A stretch of 64,000 nucleotides of DNA, taken from NCBI RefSeq assembly GCF_902459465.1, contig NC_047070.1, positions 13,362,656 to 13,426,655 of the forward strand, in the 5' to 3' direction. A program made the translations under genes and the position numbers. The notes under the pieces were generated by a model, which was given only the letters and a program-made list of their open reading frames with translations, was not told the DNA's origin and searched no databases. Origin of the DNA: Asterias rubens. Lineage: Eukaryota; Echinodermata; Asteroidea; Forcipulatida; Asteriidae. The number at the start of each line of letters is the position of its first letter. The stretch's first letter is position 1. Positions 22,866 through 59,249 of this stretch are shown piece by piece.

Positions 22866-24107
22866 GACTAGAACAAAGTTGACCTGAAATTTGTATACAA
22901 ATCTACTAGAAACTTGTTATTACAAACAACAATAGAAATTCACACTGCTATTCAATTTCTGAAAATGCGTCAAAAATCAACCAATAGCATCGCAAATCAA
23001 AACATATCTGGATTGAACACGATATGCAAATTCAAAAAGGCAGGTGATTAAAAAAATGCAAAACAAAACATATATATATCCTCACCCAATTTTATGCAGC
23101 ACAAGCCAGGGCTAGCATAAAATCGTACGCAGCAATTGACTTTCTGGCGCTCAAGACAAACTTTGATGCTTCACACCGAAATTTGTACTTTTTTGGACTC
23201 GCAACCAAAATTCTCGTAGTTCTAGAAAAACAAAACTATAATGGAGCTGCAAGCTGTCAATGGAACGCAAACTCAATAGAAATACAAAGGTGAGTGAACT
23301 TAAAGCAAATCTATACAATGAAAGTGTTTTGCAAACAAGTGATCTGACAAAAGCACAAATTCTTCAGTAGCTAAACTCAATGGGGATTACACAATAATAC
23401 AACTTCAAAGAATCTATAAATACTCTGGAATTTAAAATACACCTGTTTTGTTTGTTAATACAGTGATTTACCAGTTCAAGCACATGAGTCTTTCCTTTCG
23501 ACTTTAAACAGATTGTTCAGGTTTCCTCATTGTTCAGAGAGAAGTCCATGGGGAGGCATTCCGATGGATTGTTAAGACCGACGGTGATTGCCTATTGTAG
23601 TGTTTTCCTTACTGTTCGAAGAAGTCTATGGTGAGGTTTTCCCGATCGTTTAAAGACGTCACGGTGATTATCTTAGTGTCCCGATTTCCTTGTCATTCAA
23701 AAATAAATGGAGAGGTATTTCGGCCGTTGTTGAAGACCCGACGGTGAACAATTGTTAATGTCTCTTGACTTGTGATGAAAATGCTACCGAGTTTCAGGAA
23801 GCAGTTGTTCAAGGCTGGGCTACGGTTTCATCAGGGGGGTTCAGGGTCTCGGCAATGGAGGGAGCTACCCGCAAAATAAGGGACGTGAAGACTGGGCCTC
23901 AAACGACGGTGCACACGACGATCAAGGTTTCTTCAGCGTCTGTCCGGTGGGCGTGGGTAGCGAATATGTCCAACCATGGCCAAGGATGTCCAACCATGGG
24001 TCGGGTGTCAAACCATGGGTAGGACCAGTAGACTCTTGTTGAAGTCTATACAGCTCCTCAGTGAAGTGGATTTCTTGCAGCGAAGATGTAAGTGTAGTTT
24101 CCGCAGA
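22866..24107 (-). other. Retrotransposon leader (5' UTR)
   Basis: About 1.24 kb without a convincing gene lies between PBS and gag. It includes three degenerate repeats of roughly 85-100 bp at about 23518-23750, each carrying a GACGGTGA-like core, and three CCAACCATGG-like motifs at about 23970-24018. This may be packaging or regulatory sequence; no function can be read from it. Confidence 0.5.
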
Positions 24108-24122
24108 CCGGATTCTCCACCA
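24108..24122 (-). other. Candidate primer binding site
   Basis: TGGTGGAGAATCCGG on the element strand begins 2 nt inside the 5' LTR and starts with TGG, as expected for pairing with a tRNA CCA end. I could not assign the tRNA. Confidence 0.6.
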
Positions 24123-24124
24123 TT

Positions 24125-25055
24125 TGTGACCGGCTTAAATAAATGATCCTGCGGGACACAATCTTCGCTGTTCCAGACTTTTATTTATATCTGAATTGAA
24201 GACGGAGAAAATAATGTGATGTTAAGTCTCCGACGTCAAAGGAAAGAGTCTAATTAAATAAACATACTTTAAATAGAACATTTAGAATAAAACTTACAGT
24301 CACAAATACTATTTACAATTAATTAGGAAATCCTTAAAAGACGCGAGAGTGTTGCTGTTTTCCAGCCTAGAAATTATGTATTTTAGAATAAACAAATCAA
24401 TGAAATAATCCGTGAACTTGGGTAAAGACTATCTATAATAAACGATTTGCCAAAGATTGGAAATGGATGGCAAACAGAAAAGCATAAATAACGGCAAACT
24501 AAATAATATAATTAAAGTTCCCGCCAAAAGTTTAATGGCGTCCGCCATCTTGGAATTGTACCAAAATTAGAGGATAACTCCGCAAAATCAGCAATATTTA
24601 CATCATTAAATCGGAAAACAAGTACGGCATTACTTTAGATCTCTAGTAATGCAGAACTAGAAACAAAATCTAAGAGAGGAGACTTGAGGAAATTCAAATC
24701 AAAAAGAAATATATCTATAACGGGAGTTTCCTTTCCCGACTAAACACTAAGTAAATTAACTCTAGAAAACCGTTCTCTTGTCAAAAAGAAACATGTCATA
24801 AAATAGGCTAAACTCTCCGAATAATTTATACAAGAGGAATTTATATGAAATCTAGGGGAGAATGGATGGAAAATAGAATGCTAATTACCTGAATTGAAGA
24901 CGGAGAAAATAATGTGATGTTAAGTCTCCGACGTCAAAGGAAAGAGTGGCCCTCTGACGTCTTGCGGCCGATGAGGGCGCGCTAACCGGTGTATTTAAAA
25001 AGGTGAGTATGAATAAATGAAAAGTTCCCGGATGTGAATTATTCTACTTGTCACA
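24125..25055 (-). repeat. 5' LTR of the Ty3/gypsy element
   Basis: The 931 bp LTR is the upstream one because the element reads on the minus strand. It appears identical to the LTR at 16081-17011 on reading through both. It contains two copies of a 59 bp sequence at 24191-24249 and 24889-24947. Confidence 0.95.
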
Positions 25056-26097
25056 TAGACGTTAACCATTCCTGGTGACAAGAGTTGAAAATATAAAAAC
25101 TAAGTATAATACTGCACTAGTAGCATTGGTAAATTCTGTCAGGTATGTGACATTAAACTGGAAAAGAATTCAGTAGGGGAAGCAATGTAATTAGAAATGC
25201 AAAATGTTGTGCTTTAGCTGTTTTGAAAGTAGCTTATTAACTGTACTTTAAAAAAATATTGGACATGGAGGATTGTTTTCATAGTTTAAGATTGAACTTA
25301 ATTTCCCAGCCAAGTATAAAGTATTGCGTTTAACATATTTACGCTTGGAACCAGTTAACAAAAACAGACACAACATGTTATTTTTGTTGGAGACCTGTTT
25401 TACTGCTTAAAATATTGTGTTAGTGCTTGGCAAACTTAAGTGCTTTTAATAGTTATTTTGAAATTGATAACATGACATAATCAATTTAAAAAGAAAAACT
25501 TTTGAAAATGTTTACTTTTTAGCAGATGTAATTATTTTCACAGAGGAATATAAAATTATTAATTTGTTTACCCTTCACTAATGTGTGAAAGGACTGTACG
25601 TTGAATGCTTTCCAAGTCCTGACAGGAAAAACTCCAAGTGCATACTACACTTGGGTAGGAGTGCCACTCCCTGCATTCTATCACAGGTATCTAAAGCTAG
25701 TCCACTGGAAAGCCCAATGGCAAGAGGTCAGTTTGAAGTAGCAGAAGGTCTAATAAACAATCTAATAAATGTATTAATTAGATATCAATTAAGATATTAA
25801 CAGAGTATATACTCAGTGCTTCATTTCTTTTTCCCTTATTAATGGTAAAAGTTCATATTATTGCTGCAAGACATTTTGGTGGATGTAGCAAGTTTGTGTG
25901 ATTTAAAAGCTTTGTAAAATGCATTAATGGTCTTAATATCATAAAGCTAGTTAGGAGAGTAACATCATTCATCAAAAAAACAAAAAAAACAGTGCAATAG
26001 TATCAGTTAGTTTAGCGGAAATTAAACGCAAAAACTTCTTTTTTCTTTACTCAGAAAGTTATTTTGACAAGGATTACTTTCATGCTTAAGAGATTTA

Positions 26098-26289
<192 letters not shown>

Positions 26290-26548
26290 TCACAGATACC
26301 ATGTACCACAAATCATCATTATTAGTAGAAATAGTAAATAACTCGACTTTACTTACCGGGTCACCCTCTATGAGATGAGTGTCATGTTGAGTTCGTCTAT
26401 TAACAAGATCCTCAAACAAGTCTGTCTCTACATCTAGCTAAATGTGAGAGGAAAGTAATTAATCACTTTTTAAAAGTATTCTTGCATTGCGACTGTTTTA
26501 ACTGTAATTGAGGCTCAAAACCGCATTACTCATTACAAACGCATTTAA

Positions 26549-26915
26549 AGACAATGGACACTATTGGTAATTGTCAAAGACCAGTCTTCTCACTTGGTGT
26601 ATCTCAACATAAACATAAAATAGCAAACCTGTGAAAATTTGAGCCCAATCGGTCATCGAAGTAATGAAAGAAAAAACACCCTTGTCACATGAAGTTGTGT
26701 GCGTTTAGATGGTTGATTTCGAGACGTCAAATTCTAAATCTGAGGTCTCGAAATCAAATTAGTGGAAAATTACTTCTTTCTCAAAAACTATGTCACTTCA
26801 GAGGGAGCCGTTTCTCACAATGTTTTATACCATCAACCTCTCCCCATTACTCGTTATCAAGTAGAGTTTTATGCTAATAATTATTTTGAGTAGTTCCCAA
26901 TAGTGTCCACTGCCT
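26549..26915. mobile_element. TTAA-family MITE, unit 1-specific
   Basis: The 367 bp element is flanked by TTAA at 26545-26548 and 26916-26919. It is absent from unit 2, where ACGCATAAGAGTAAC reads across near 52926. It shows that this family was mobile after the duplication. Confidence 0.85.
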
Positions 26916-27163
26916 TTAAGAGTAATTACACAGTCGCCACAGGAATTAGAAATTTGGTTTTCTGGTTGACTTTTGTGACTTTTTATCTTGTCAAATGTAA
27001 CATACATGTATAGACATTATAGACATTATAGACATTCAGAAGTTGTAGATTATCATTGCCTAGTGAATATATTTGGTAACAGCACTACATGTAATTGATT
27101 GTTTTATTGAGTAATTGGTGACTGATTGATTTTTAGTTGCATTAAACACTAGAATAACTGCCC

Positions 27164-27260
27164 TTGAATGATTGATTGATCGACTGATTATTGATTGATC
27201 GACTGATTATTGATTGATCGACTGATTACTGACTGATTGATTATTGATTATTACATTAAT
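27164..27260. repeat. GATTGATTGATCGACT simple repeat (unit 1)
   Basis: Degenerate ATTGATTGATCGACTG array, also in unit 2 at about 53205-53325 with different copy number, next to EARS2 exon 5. Confidence 0.8.
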
Positions 27261-27506
27261 CATTCAATTAAATTAATCGATGGATTTGACTGACCTGAAT
27301 TAAATCTTATAACACTCGGCTTCCCAGAATGCCGGTGGTCTTGTACCTGATGGGATGTTAGGTGTCTGCACCTGTTGTCGTATCGAGGAACCTGCCTATT
27401 TCTCAAGGCTTCTTTACGGAGCAGCTCAAGTCTTTGTTCTGAGCAAAAACAGTGGTAGGCTGCGCCAGACTGAAAATAAAGCAAAGCAGCTTAATTATTA
27501 TGGCAT

Positions 27507-27834
27507 GTCATGGCCGAGCAGTTAACAGCACCGGATTCAAGCTCTGGTGTTTGATCAGCAGAGTGCTGGTTCAAGTCTCGGTCAAGACACTTGTGTCCTT
27601 AAGCAAGACACTTAATCATGATTGCTTCGTAAAGTTGGGGAGGTAGTGCTTTCTGCTCCACCAGCCAGGCTTCTGATGGATGATACCCAAGCCTACATCC
27701 CTGTGAACTGTAAAGAGGGTAACCCTGTTTCAGCCTCAAAAGTAGATGGCAACAGCCCCTGGCAAAAAATAGTTAATTGTAGCCCCCTTGAAGTGGCCCT
27801 CAGGCCTTGTGTGTCTGGCGACTTGCATAAAACA
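27507..27834 (+). mobile_element. tRNA(Leu/Ser)-like SINE, unit 1
   Basis: The head GTCATGGCCGAGCAGTTAAC carries A-box and variable-arm features of Leu/Ser tRNAs. A body of about 250 bp ends in GTCTGGCGACTTGCATAAAA. It lies 38 bp from the exon 5 acceptor and is shared with unit 2. Confidence 0.78.
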
Positions 27835-28828
27835 CCCCAAAAACCAAGTGCATTATCAAGCAACTGGTCAGATTATGCTCTTGTTTATTTAATAACTTGT
27901 CATCATTTAGCTCCCCCCTACCCCCACTAGTTAAATAAGGAAAATACTTACACATGTACTTGTAGTAATTGGCTTACCTTAACTAATGTCTCAATGTGAC
28001 TCTTGTATAAATTCAGTCGCTCTGACTTAAGAGAAACACAAAGGAACTAGAGATTAAAAGTGATCATAAAAACGAATTCAGAGGAGTTACAGCTTGCACA
28101 CAATGCCTAAATCGTATTAATAAATTGATTTGGTACACGTAGGTAGCACTAACCAAGAAATGTCACTATTTCATTAGCTTACAATTATTTATAGATTAAT
28201 TTATACATTTTACTTCATTGAATACAATTTGCTGCCCTCGCATATAAAAACTTAGTCTCAAGCATGCAAAATGTTTTGAGAGATCCACAAACTTTTATGT
28301 TTGTGAACAAACACATGTTTACTGATGGTGTCATGATGTAGAAAATTGTAGTATGGTTCCCTGTCTCGTTTACACTGACCATCATCCGGTGTATATGTAT
28401 GCAGTGTGTGTATTCTGTGTATATCAGTAGCATGCATTCAATTATCACTTTCTTTGTCGACGAAGCATTTGGGGCAAAATTCAGCATGCGCAAACATAGG
28501 TCAAAGGTGGCTGTTTAAGTCGCAGAATTTAAGTCCATGTGGGATTGCATGGTAGAGTTACATAACAGCCAGTCCTGGTAACTTTCCGCGTGGCCGCTTA
28601 AAAAAAAGTGTTGTGGTTTTACCTGACCACATGCTACGAGTAGAGTGGGTGGTTTGGGGAGATATTGGGGGTGTTTGGGTAAGGGTCGGGAATGTCTTCA
28701 CAGTTATCACACCTCTGGTGTACAGTACGTTCGCTCAGATTTTCTCCAAACTTGACAAATAATTTGTGAACAGCCTAGTGAGTTTTTAAAAGCAAAATGA
28801 ATGTATTGTCATTCTCATGAAAGATTAA

Positions 28829-29154
28829 AGCCATTAGACACCTTTGGTAACTTTCAAAGACCAGTCTTCTCACTTGGCGTATCCCAACATATGCATAAAA
28901 TAACAAACCTGTGAAAATTTGAACTCAATTGATTGTAGAAGTTACAAGAGAATAATGGAAGAAAAAACACCCTTGTTGCACAAGTTGTGTGGTTTCAGAT
29001 ACCTTAACAAATATTTTAGTGAGAAATCACTTCTTTCAAAAAAAACTAGTGGTAATTCTCACAATGTTTTATACTATCAACAGCTCTCTATTGCTCATTG
29101 TAGGTTTTTATGATAACAATTATTTTGAGTAACTACCAATTGTGTCCCATGCCT
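28829..29154. mobile_element. TTAA-family MITE, unit 1
   Basis: A shortened member of the family with TTAA on both sides (28825-28828, 29155-29158). It is shared with unit 2 at 54900-55219. Confidence 0.75.
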
Positions 29155-29178
29155 TTAAGTACAGCATACAGAAATAAA

Positions 29179-29706
29179 GGTGACTGCTCTATATTCCGAC
29201 ATCCCTATGTTCCGACGCCCCTATGTTCCGACACCCCATGTTCCGACACCCCTATGTTCCGACACCCCATGTTCCGACACCCCTATGTTCCGACACCCTT
29301 ATATTCCAACGAACCAAACACCCCTGGCCTATGTTCCGACACCCCTATGTTCCGACACCCCATGTTCCGACACCCCTATGTTCCGACACCCTTATATTCC
29401 AACGACCCAAACACCCCTATGTTCCGACACCCCTATGTTCCAACAACCTGCACCAATATTATTGTGTTAGCCACTTTTTAAGAAACTACACCTGACTGCA
29501 ATTTAGTCCATAAACGTACCGGTAACTAGGCTATGTAGTCCCCCAGATGAGTGTAATTTGTATGAAAAGTGTTATTCTGCTATTAAAAAATAGCATCTTT
29601 GCTTTAGTTAGAAGAGGACTGAGTAATGGAGGGGGTGGTATGACTTCATTTGTTATTATTATTAATACTATTATTATTATTTTATTATTTTTATTTAGTT
29701 ATTTTT

Positions 29707-29737
<31 letters not shown>

Positions 29738-30310
29738 ATAATTTTTTTTTTTTTTGGGGGGGGGGGGGGCGAAATGTAGGAAATTACACATTGGCGCAAT
29801 AAATTGAAGGCTCATGAAATGTTATCAACACGGACACGCATCTAACAACAGCAAAGTGCCGAGTTTTTCATTGCCAGCTAACTCAAGCTATAGGCCTAAC
29901 ATGTTTCTAACCACAACAAGCAACAAAATCATGTGTGATTCGATTATCTTAATTTGATTCCATCACTTTTAAAATCAGTACAAATTCAACTTATGACATT
30001 CAAATCCATTCCGGGCCAAAATTCGCCGGGAAACCTGTAATACAAGATGTGTTTTTGTTATTGATCAACAGAGGTGCGAAAAAAACTTGTCCGAACATAG
30101 GGGTGCCAGAACATAGGGGTGTCGGAATATAGGGGTGTCGGAACATAGGGGTGTCGGAATATAGGTTCAGTTGTCGGAACATAGGGGTGTCGGAATATAG
30201 GGGTGTCGGAATATAGGGGTGTCGGAACATAGGGGTGTCGGAATATAGGCCGAGTTGTCGAAACATAGGCGTGTCAGAACATAGGGGTGTCGGAATATAG
30301 GTGTGTAACC
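29179..30310. mobile_element. 1132 bp element with inverted minisatellite ends (unit 1 only)
   Basis: It is flanked by the perfect 8 bp duplication GAAATAAA (29171-29178, 30311-30318), present once in unit 2 at about 55236. Both ends are arrays of a roughly 15-16 bp motif (CCCTATGTTCCGACAC), forward at about 29195-29450 and reverse-complemented at about 30088-30305. The centre holds ATT/TTTA simple sequence and poly-T/poly-G around 29640-29770. No gene is seen; frames through the arrays are by-products. The 8 bp duplication is typical of hAT-type insertion. Confidence 0.88.
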
Positions 30311-31265
30311 GAAATAAATACTGTACCTGTTTGTATGGCCCAAAATCTCCACCCTGGGACCTGTAAGAAATCAAATAAAACAATCAAACATGAAGCCCGA
30401 ATTCTAAGATGAAAAAGCTATGACTTGCCAGTGACCATGAACAAGTATCTCAAGGGTCCTGCTGATCAATCCAATGGACATTCATCCAATACCTAGGTGT
30501 GTATGCTAAAGACCCGAGTCACACTGCAGCAATAACGAAAACGATAACGATAACGACGCAAAGAGAACGCATTCTATTGGTTGAATTGCTTCACACAGAA
30601 TACGCCCACGCTTATCCAACCAATCTCAAAGCACTTAGGACAAAACAAAAATACCCCAAAAAACCATGAGGAACCAATTCTTTTTCATTAGAACATGAAA
30701 ACATCAAAACCAATAATAATGTAACAATAATGTTGACCCCTATCCGAGTTGCGTGTACATCATCTTGTATGTTAAATTTTTAAATTTGTTTCTTGGCGAG
30801 TTGGATGGCAATTAGGCTTGAGCCATGAACTGCAGTTGCAATGAAAGCATGCACAGCTCAGCATCAAGAATGGATATTATAACAATAAATATATCTTAAT
30901 TTTGTTTGCATCAAAATTAATCAGACACAATAAGATTGATACCTATTTTTAAGTGTATTGAGAGTAACGATGGATTTAGCCAATTGAGACTTTCTTTACA
31001 CACCTTCATCTGCGCAACCACTCCTGCCATTGAAGCATAGTCTGTAAATGTTCTTCAGCTCCAGGGACAAGTTGTGTCTGCATAAAAAGTGTAACAAATT
31101 TCATCATCAGTTGTAACTACAAGTCAATCGAAAAAGAATCTTACAAAATGTGTACAAAAACAAATAGTACATATTATATATTGTGGGTTCAGTGTGAGAC
31201 CTTTGTATGGCAGTTTCTTGGTCTACATCTTGGTCAAGATCTGCAGCTGGATCAATCCTGGGCTT

Positions 31266-33468
31266 ACAAACGCTTTTTATAGACCAACTCGTCCGATCCA
31301 AGGCAATGTGTTCTTTTAATAATCGTTTTTTATATAGTGCTTTGAACACCCGAAGGGCGTCTCAAAGTGATTCCAGCATTATGAACCCTGGTCATTATCA
31401 GCTGTGCTTTTTTACCAAGTCGGTTTTTATAGAGTATCTTTGCAGTAACTACCAAAGGTATACCTCTCATCACCAGCACTTATCTTTATTGAAGTATCCT
31501 CAATGAATGCAATATTTTTATTCTGACAAAGTGAAATACTGGTCTGTTTGTTTTTGGTGCAAATTTATCTTTGATGTCCTAACATGGTTGGGTTCAAGGT
31601 AGCCACCGGCCAATATGGGCTTCATATTGAAGTCAAGATGAATGTTATACACTCATTTTATCGTGTAAAGAGTTATTTTGTAGTATCATTTACTTGTGTT
31701 ATTCAGAGCTCAAAATATTCAGGGGACCACTGGACAAAGTCCCAAAAATGTTATCCCTTGCCCACTAGCTCCACTGCAGAACATCTACAATCTAGGTTTT
31801 ATTTCAAAACGCATACCTTGGAAGATTTATAAATGTACTGAGGTTTAGCTTAGATTAAATTTTTTGTTCATCAGGTGAGGAAAACATGAGAAGTGGTTTT
31901 TTCAGTCTTTAAAGCCTTTTGTTCATCAGGTGAGAAAAACATGAGAAGTGATTTTTTCAGTCTTTAAAGCCATTGGACCCTTTCGGTACAGACAAAAAAA
32001 TAAAAGTTCACAGATTTACAAATAACTTACAGGGCTTACAGAAGGTAGTGGTGAAAGACTTCTCTTGAAATATTATTCCATGAAATGCTTTACTTTTCGA
32101 GAAAACAGTAAAACAATATCAATTCTCGATATCAAGAATTACGGATTTATTTTAAACACATGTCATGACACAGCGAAACATGCGGATACAAGGGTGGGTT
32201 TTGCCCGTTATTTTCTCCCGACTCTGATGACCGATTGAGCCTAAATTTCCACAGGTTTGTTATTTCATATAGAAGTTGTGCTACACGAAGTGTGGGCCTT
32301 GGAAAATACTGTTTACCGAAAGGGTCCAATGGCTTTAAAAAGCAAGAGCCTAAAAATACAATTAGTCAATTGCCACATTCACAGATATATGTAGTGTGTC
32401 TAAGTGGAATGAGAGAAATAGAAAGACCACGAGTTTGTGACATCGTGAATCATGGGGCAAGACAAAATAAGTATTTGACTTCACAAATAAACTTGATTAA
32501 AATCATAAATGATAATCTCCACTCTTTATTGGTTCTTGTCATTATTTTGAATGTTTTTTGAATGCCCTGAAGTGGGTTAGAGCTCCCATGGAATATAAAT
32601 GGTTCAGTAGAATGAACTCTCCATTGTAATGTACATGTGCCCCGATGTACACCATCCAAATTGTTCAAGCATTTTTTTAAATATCAATCACTTTTTCTCA
32701 TCTTGGTCATGTCAGTGGCTAACTTGAGAACAAAAAATGATGAAAAATGTTTGGGTTCTTGGGAAATTGATAAATAAACAACCTGGTTCTCGATGCAGCA
32801 TTCCTGTGATGTGGTCGACAAACATGATAGTGTGTGGGTACAGAGTGTTATAAAATATTGACTGCTTTTTCTCGTGCTATGGTTGGAAATGTTTGAGTGG
32901 AATGTCTCAAACAAACAATGAGCACTTTGTGACGCCCCTAGATTAAGCGCTATATTAAAACTATTTATTATTATTGTAATAATGTGAGTCCCCAAGTGTG
33001 TCATTTCCCCTCAGCTTTGCTGCAGGAATATAGAACCCAGCAGGATCATTACATCAGGAGTCACAGTTATAACCATAGCACTTGAAGCACTCAGTATTAT
33101 GTATCAGTAAACTACGTGTTATGTATGGTTGGGAAGGGTCAATTGTGGGATATTGTACCTTCCAAGTTCTAGAGACCATGCTTGAAGATGAGCCTAGGTT
33201 CAATTTGTACACATAACATAATGTGGTAAACTAATGCATCTTATAGGAGAACACTACACCCTTCACTTTCATTTTTAACTTCCTACGTTATATCAGTTCT
33301 GAAATAATAACAAGCGCCCTCTAGTGTTCATGCACAAAGCGGATAATGTCAGGCCTAGTAACATCTATCACATCCTTGATTTACTTGTTGCAAAGAGTTA
33401 TTTGGGCAAGGAAAGTCAGTCTAAGCCTTGTGTTCTTTGGGGCTGCTTTGCAACTCAATTTATCAGCT
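31266..33468. other. Spacer between the duplication units
   Basis: Unmatched sequence with retroposon tails (31334-31375, 32925-32980), a direct repeat of about 57 bp (31867-31972), one TTAA-flanked MITE and AT-rich DNA. I see no exon of EARS2 or any other gene. Confidence 0.6.
31968..32334. mobile_element. TTAA-flanked MITE, second subfamily, in the spacer
   Basis: Perfect inverted termini (AGCCATTGGACCCTTTCGGT and complement, 21 bp) are flanked by TTAA at 31964-31967 and 32335-32338. The internal segment GACCGATTGAGCCTAAATTT links it to the other family. No transposase is present. Confidence 0.88.
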
Positions 33469-33835
33469 ATTAATAAATACCTTGGACGGTTTCAAGTCTC
33501 TGATTGGTCAAAACCCTGTAACATGGGGGCGTACGCGCTGAAAATGTATCAATTTTGAGGGAACGGGTTTGCGCGTATTATCTCATTTGTCTATATATGG
33601 TCTTGTTTACAGCGACATGCTACATGGACGCTGAGCGCATGCGTCCGTTTTAACGCACAAAGAACAGCTATCAGCCATTTTATTTGTCTATTTTGACCCC
33701 CGTGAGGCGCTGAAAAGACCATTACTTAAAAGAGTCAGTGGTCTCAAAGTATCAGTATGTTATTGACAGGAACCATCAAAAGCTAAAATATGGCCCCTGA
33801 ACATGTCTGGAAGCGCCAGCCACCAACGAGCTCCT
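33469..33835. mobile_element. Truncated relative of the 55587-56406 insertion
   Basis: Shares ATTAATAAATACCTTGGA, the TTTCAAGTCTCTGATTGGTC stretch, GGAACCATCAAAAGCT and CGCCAGCCACCAAC with 55587-56365, with internal deletions. It lies just downstream of EARS2 exon 15. Confidence 0.7.
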
Positions 33836-33900
33836 GCACAGAGAGGATGATGCCAGGTCTGATAGCTTCTTGCATAATACAGTAATATACATGTACAGCA

Positions 33901-33906
33901 TTTATT
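33901..33906 (-). terminator. Probable EARS2 poly(A) signal
   Basis: AATAAA on the minus strand lies 97 nt beyond the TGA at 34004-34006, a normal spacing for a short 3' UTR. It has not been checked against transcripts. Confidence 0.5.
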
Positions 33907-34003
33907 GTGGACAAGAGTTAATTTGGGCAAAAAGTCCATATGTTGGCTTGTTAGGCTTAAACTGTCTGTTACTAGCAATGGAAGAGCAGTCTGGTAACTG
34001 GAA

Positions 34004-58279
<24,276 letters not shown>

Positions 58280-58344
58280 CTAATCATTCAAAAGAGTAAA
58301 TGATAACTAGTAAATGAAGTAGTGGCTAATCAAGAGTGGTACAC

Positions 58345-58470
58345 GACATAGTGGTCGAGTTGTCTGACAATTAAAAAAAATTTCTGTCGAGTTGTCCGAA
58401 CAGTCGAGCTGTCAGAACTGTTGAGCTGTCAGAACGGTCCAGTTGTCTGAACTGTCCAGTTATCTGAACA
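58345..58470. repeat. Short degenerate minisatellite upstream of EARS2
   Basis: Roughly seven copies of a 17-18 bp unit like GTCGAGTTGTCTGAACT, 70 bp upstream of the EARS2 start codon. It may overlap the promoter. Confidence 0.6.
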
Positions 58471-58479
58471 CCTCTTTAA

Positions 58480-58718
58480 GTGGTCAGCACTACTCCACCC
58501 AGGGGTAAATGGGTATACCTGTGAGGGCAGAGATGGTTCTTGTGATTGATTAGCTTAGTGCGCTACATATTTGGCGGCACAGGCTGTATACTCCCCAGGG
58601 AGCTGAGATGGTTTAAGGGAATGATTTAAGGCCCAGTGACCAGGGGTAATAATGTGGAAGCGCTTTAAGACATGGTGTATAAAGCGCTATAAAAAAAGAA
58701 AGATTATTATTATTATTA
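58480..58718 (+). mobile_element. SINE/LINE-tail retroposon upstream of EARS2
   Basis: The sequence with CCACCCAGGGGTAAATGGGT and ending AAAGCGCTATAAAAAAAGAA plus (ATT)n resembles a dispersed deuterostome retroposon tail. Related GCGCTATAT tails are at 31334-31375 and 32925-32980. Confidence 0.6.
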
Positions 58719-58719
58719 T

Positions 58720-59116
58720 TACTACTTGCCGTCAACTCGCCGTCAACTCAACCGCTACTGGTGTGGATTAGTCTTGACCCAAGTCATTAGCGATCAATTT
58801 ACACGATGTGCAGTACAATCCACTATGCGGTACCAATAAATGACGTCTTGGGCCAAGACAATTTTGTTTTCCGGAAAGCGCCCTCTGTTGTCCATGTTGT
58901 ACAAGCTCTGTTAAAAAGCAAGATGGCGGCCGACAGCTTTGCTACTTTCGCGATAATTTTTTCTCAACAACAAAATTCAATTAAATGTAGTAAAATAACC
59001 GAAATGTAACCTAAAACTTATGAAAATGATCTTTTAGCTATTAACAGTTCTATGCCTCTGCTGTGGATTTAAAATGTGTATTGGTTGAGTTGACAGCGAG
59101 TTGACGGCAAGTAGTA
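58720..59116. mobile_element. 397 bp MITE upstream of EARS2
   Basis: Inverted ends TACTACTTGCCGTCAACTCG... and its near-complement at about 59083-59116 run about 34 bp. The ends contain duplicated CCGTCAACTC. No coding potential. Confidence 0.75.
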
Positions 59117-59249
59117 GGACCCGAAGTGGTCCCTTCAAATTTCAAAGTTCAATTCAACTCAAATTAAATAGTGGACTGATTCAATTGTTCACCTCATAAA
59201 AACTCTAAATCTAGGCCTACCTCCATGTTCTCACCGGGTATCGATCACT

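Larger units (their letters stand above)
16081..25055 (-). mobile_element. Full-length Ty3/gypsy LTR retrotransposon
   Basis: The 8975 bp element is bounded by TGTGACC...TGTCACA LTRs. It is flanked by the 4 bp target duplication TAGA at 16077-16080 and 25056-25059. The uninterrupted sequence in unit 2 shows GGTGTAGACGTTAACC once. It carries PBS, leader, gag with CCHC knuckle, pol in the order protease-RT-RNase H-integrase, and PPT; no env is seen. That domain order is Ty3/gypsy. Identical LTRs and open frames mark it as recent. It sits in exon 8 of the EARS2 pseudogene in the same orientation as that gene. Confidence 0.97.

Noticed and set aside
23765..24022. 85-codon plus-strand frame in the retrotransposon leader
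   Set aside because: It is antisense to the element, has low-complexity repeats at its end and no known motif.
17425..25055. Envelope gene making the element an errantivirus
   Set aside because: No frame of useful length exists between pol and the 3' LTR; only about 0.4 kb is available.
29110..29495. Overlapping frames encoding repeated PTPLCSDTPMFRHP-like peptides
   Set aside because: They are the 16 bp minisatellite read in three frames. There is no start context or splice support, and the array is part of a transposon end.
29179..30310. Spaced short repeats resembling a CRISPR array
   Set aside because: The units are contiguous and degenerate without unique spacers, in a eukaryotic intron-like setting, and the two arrays are mutually inverted.
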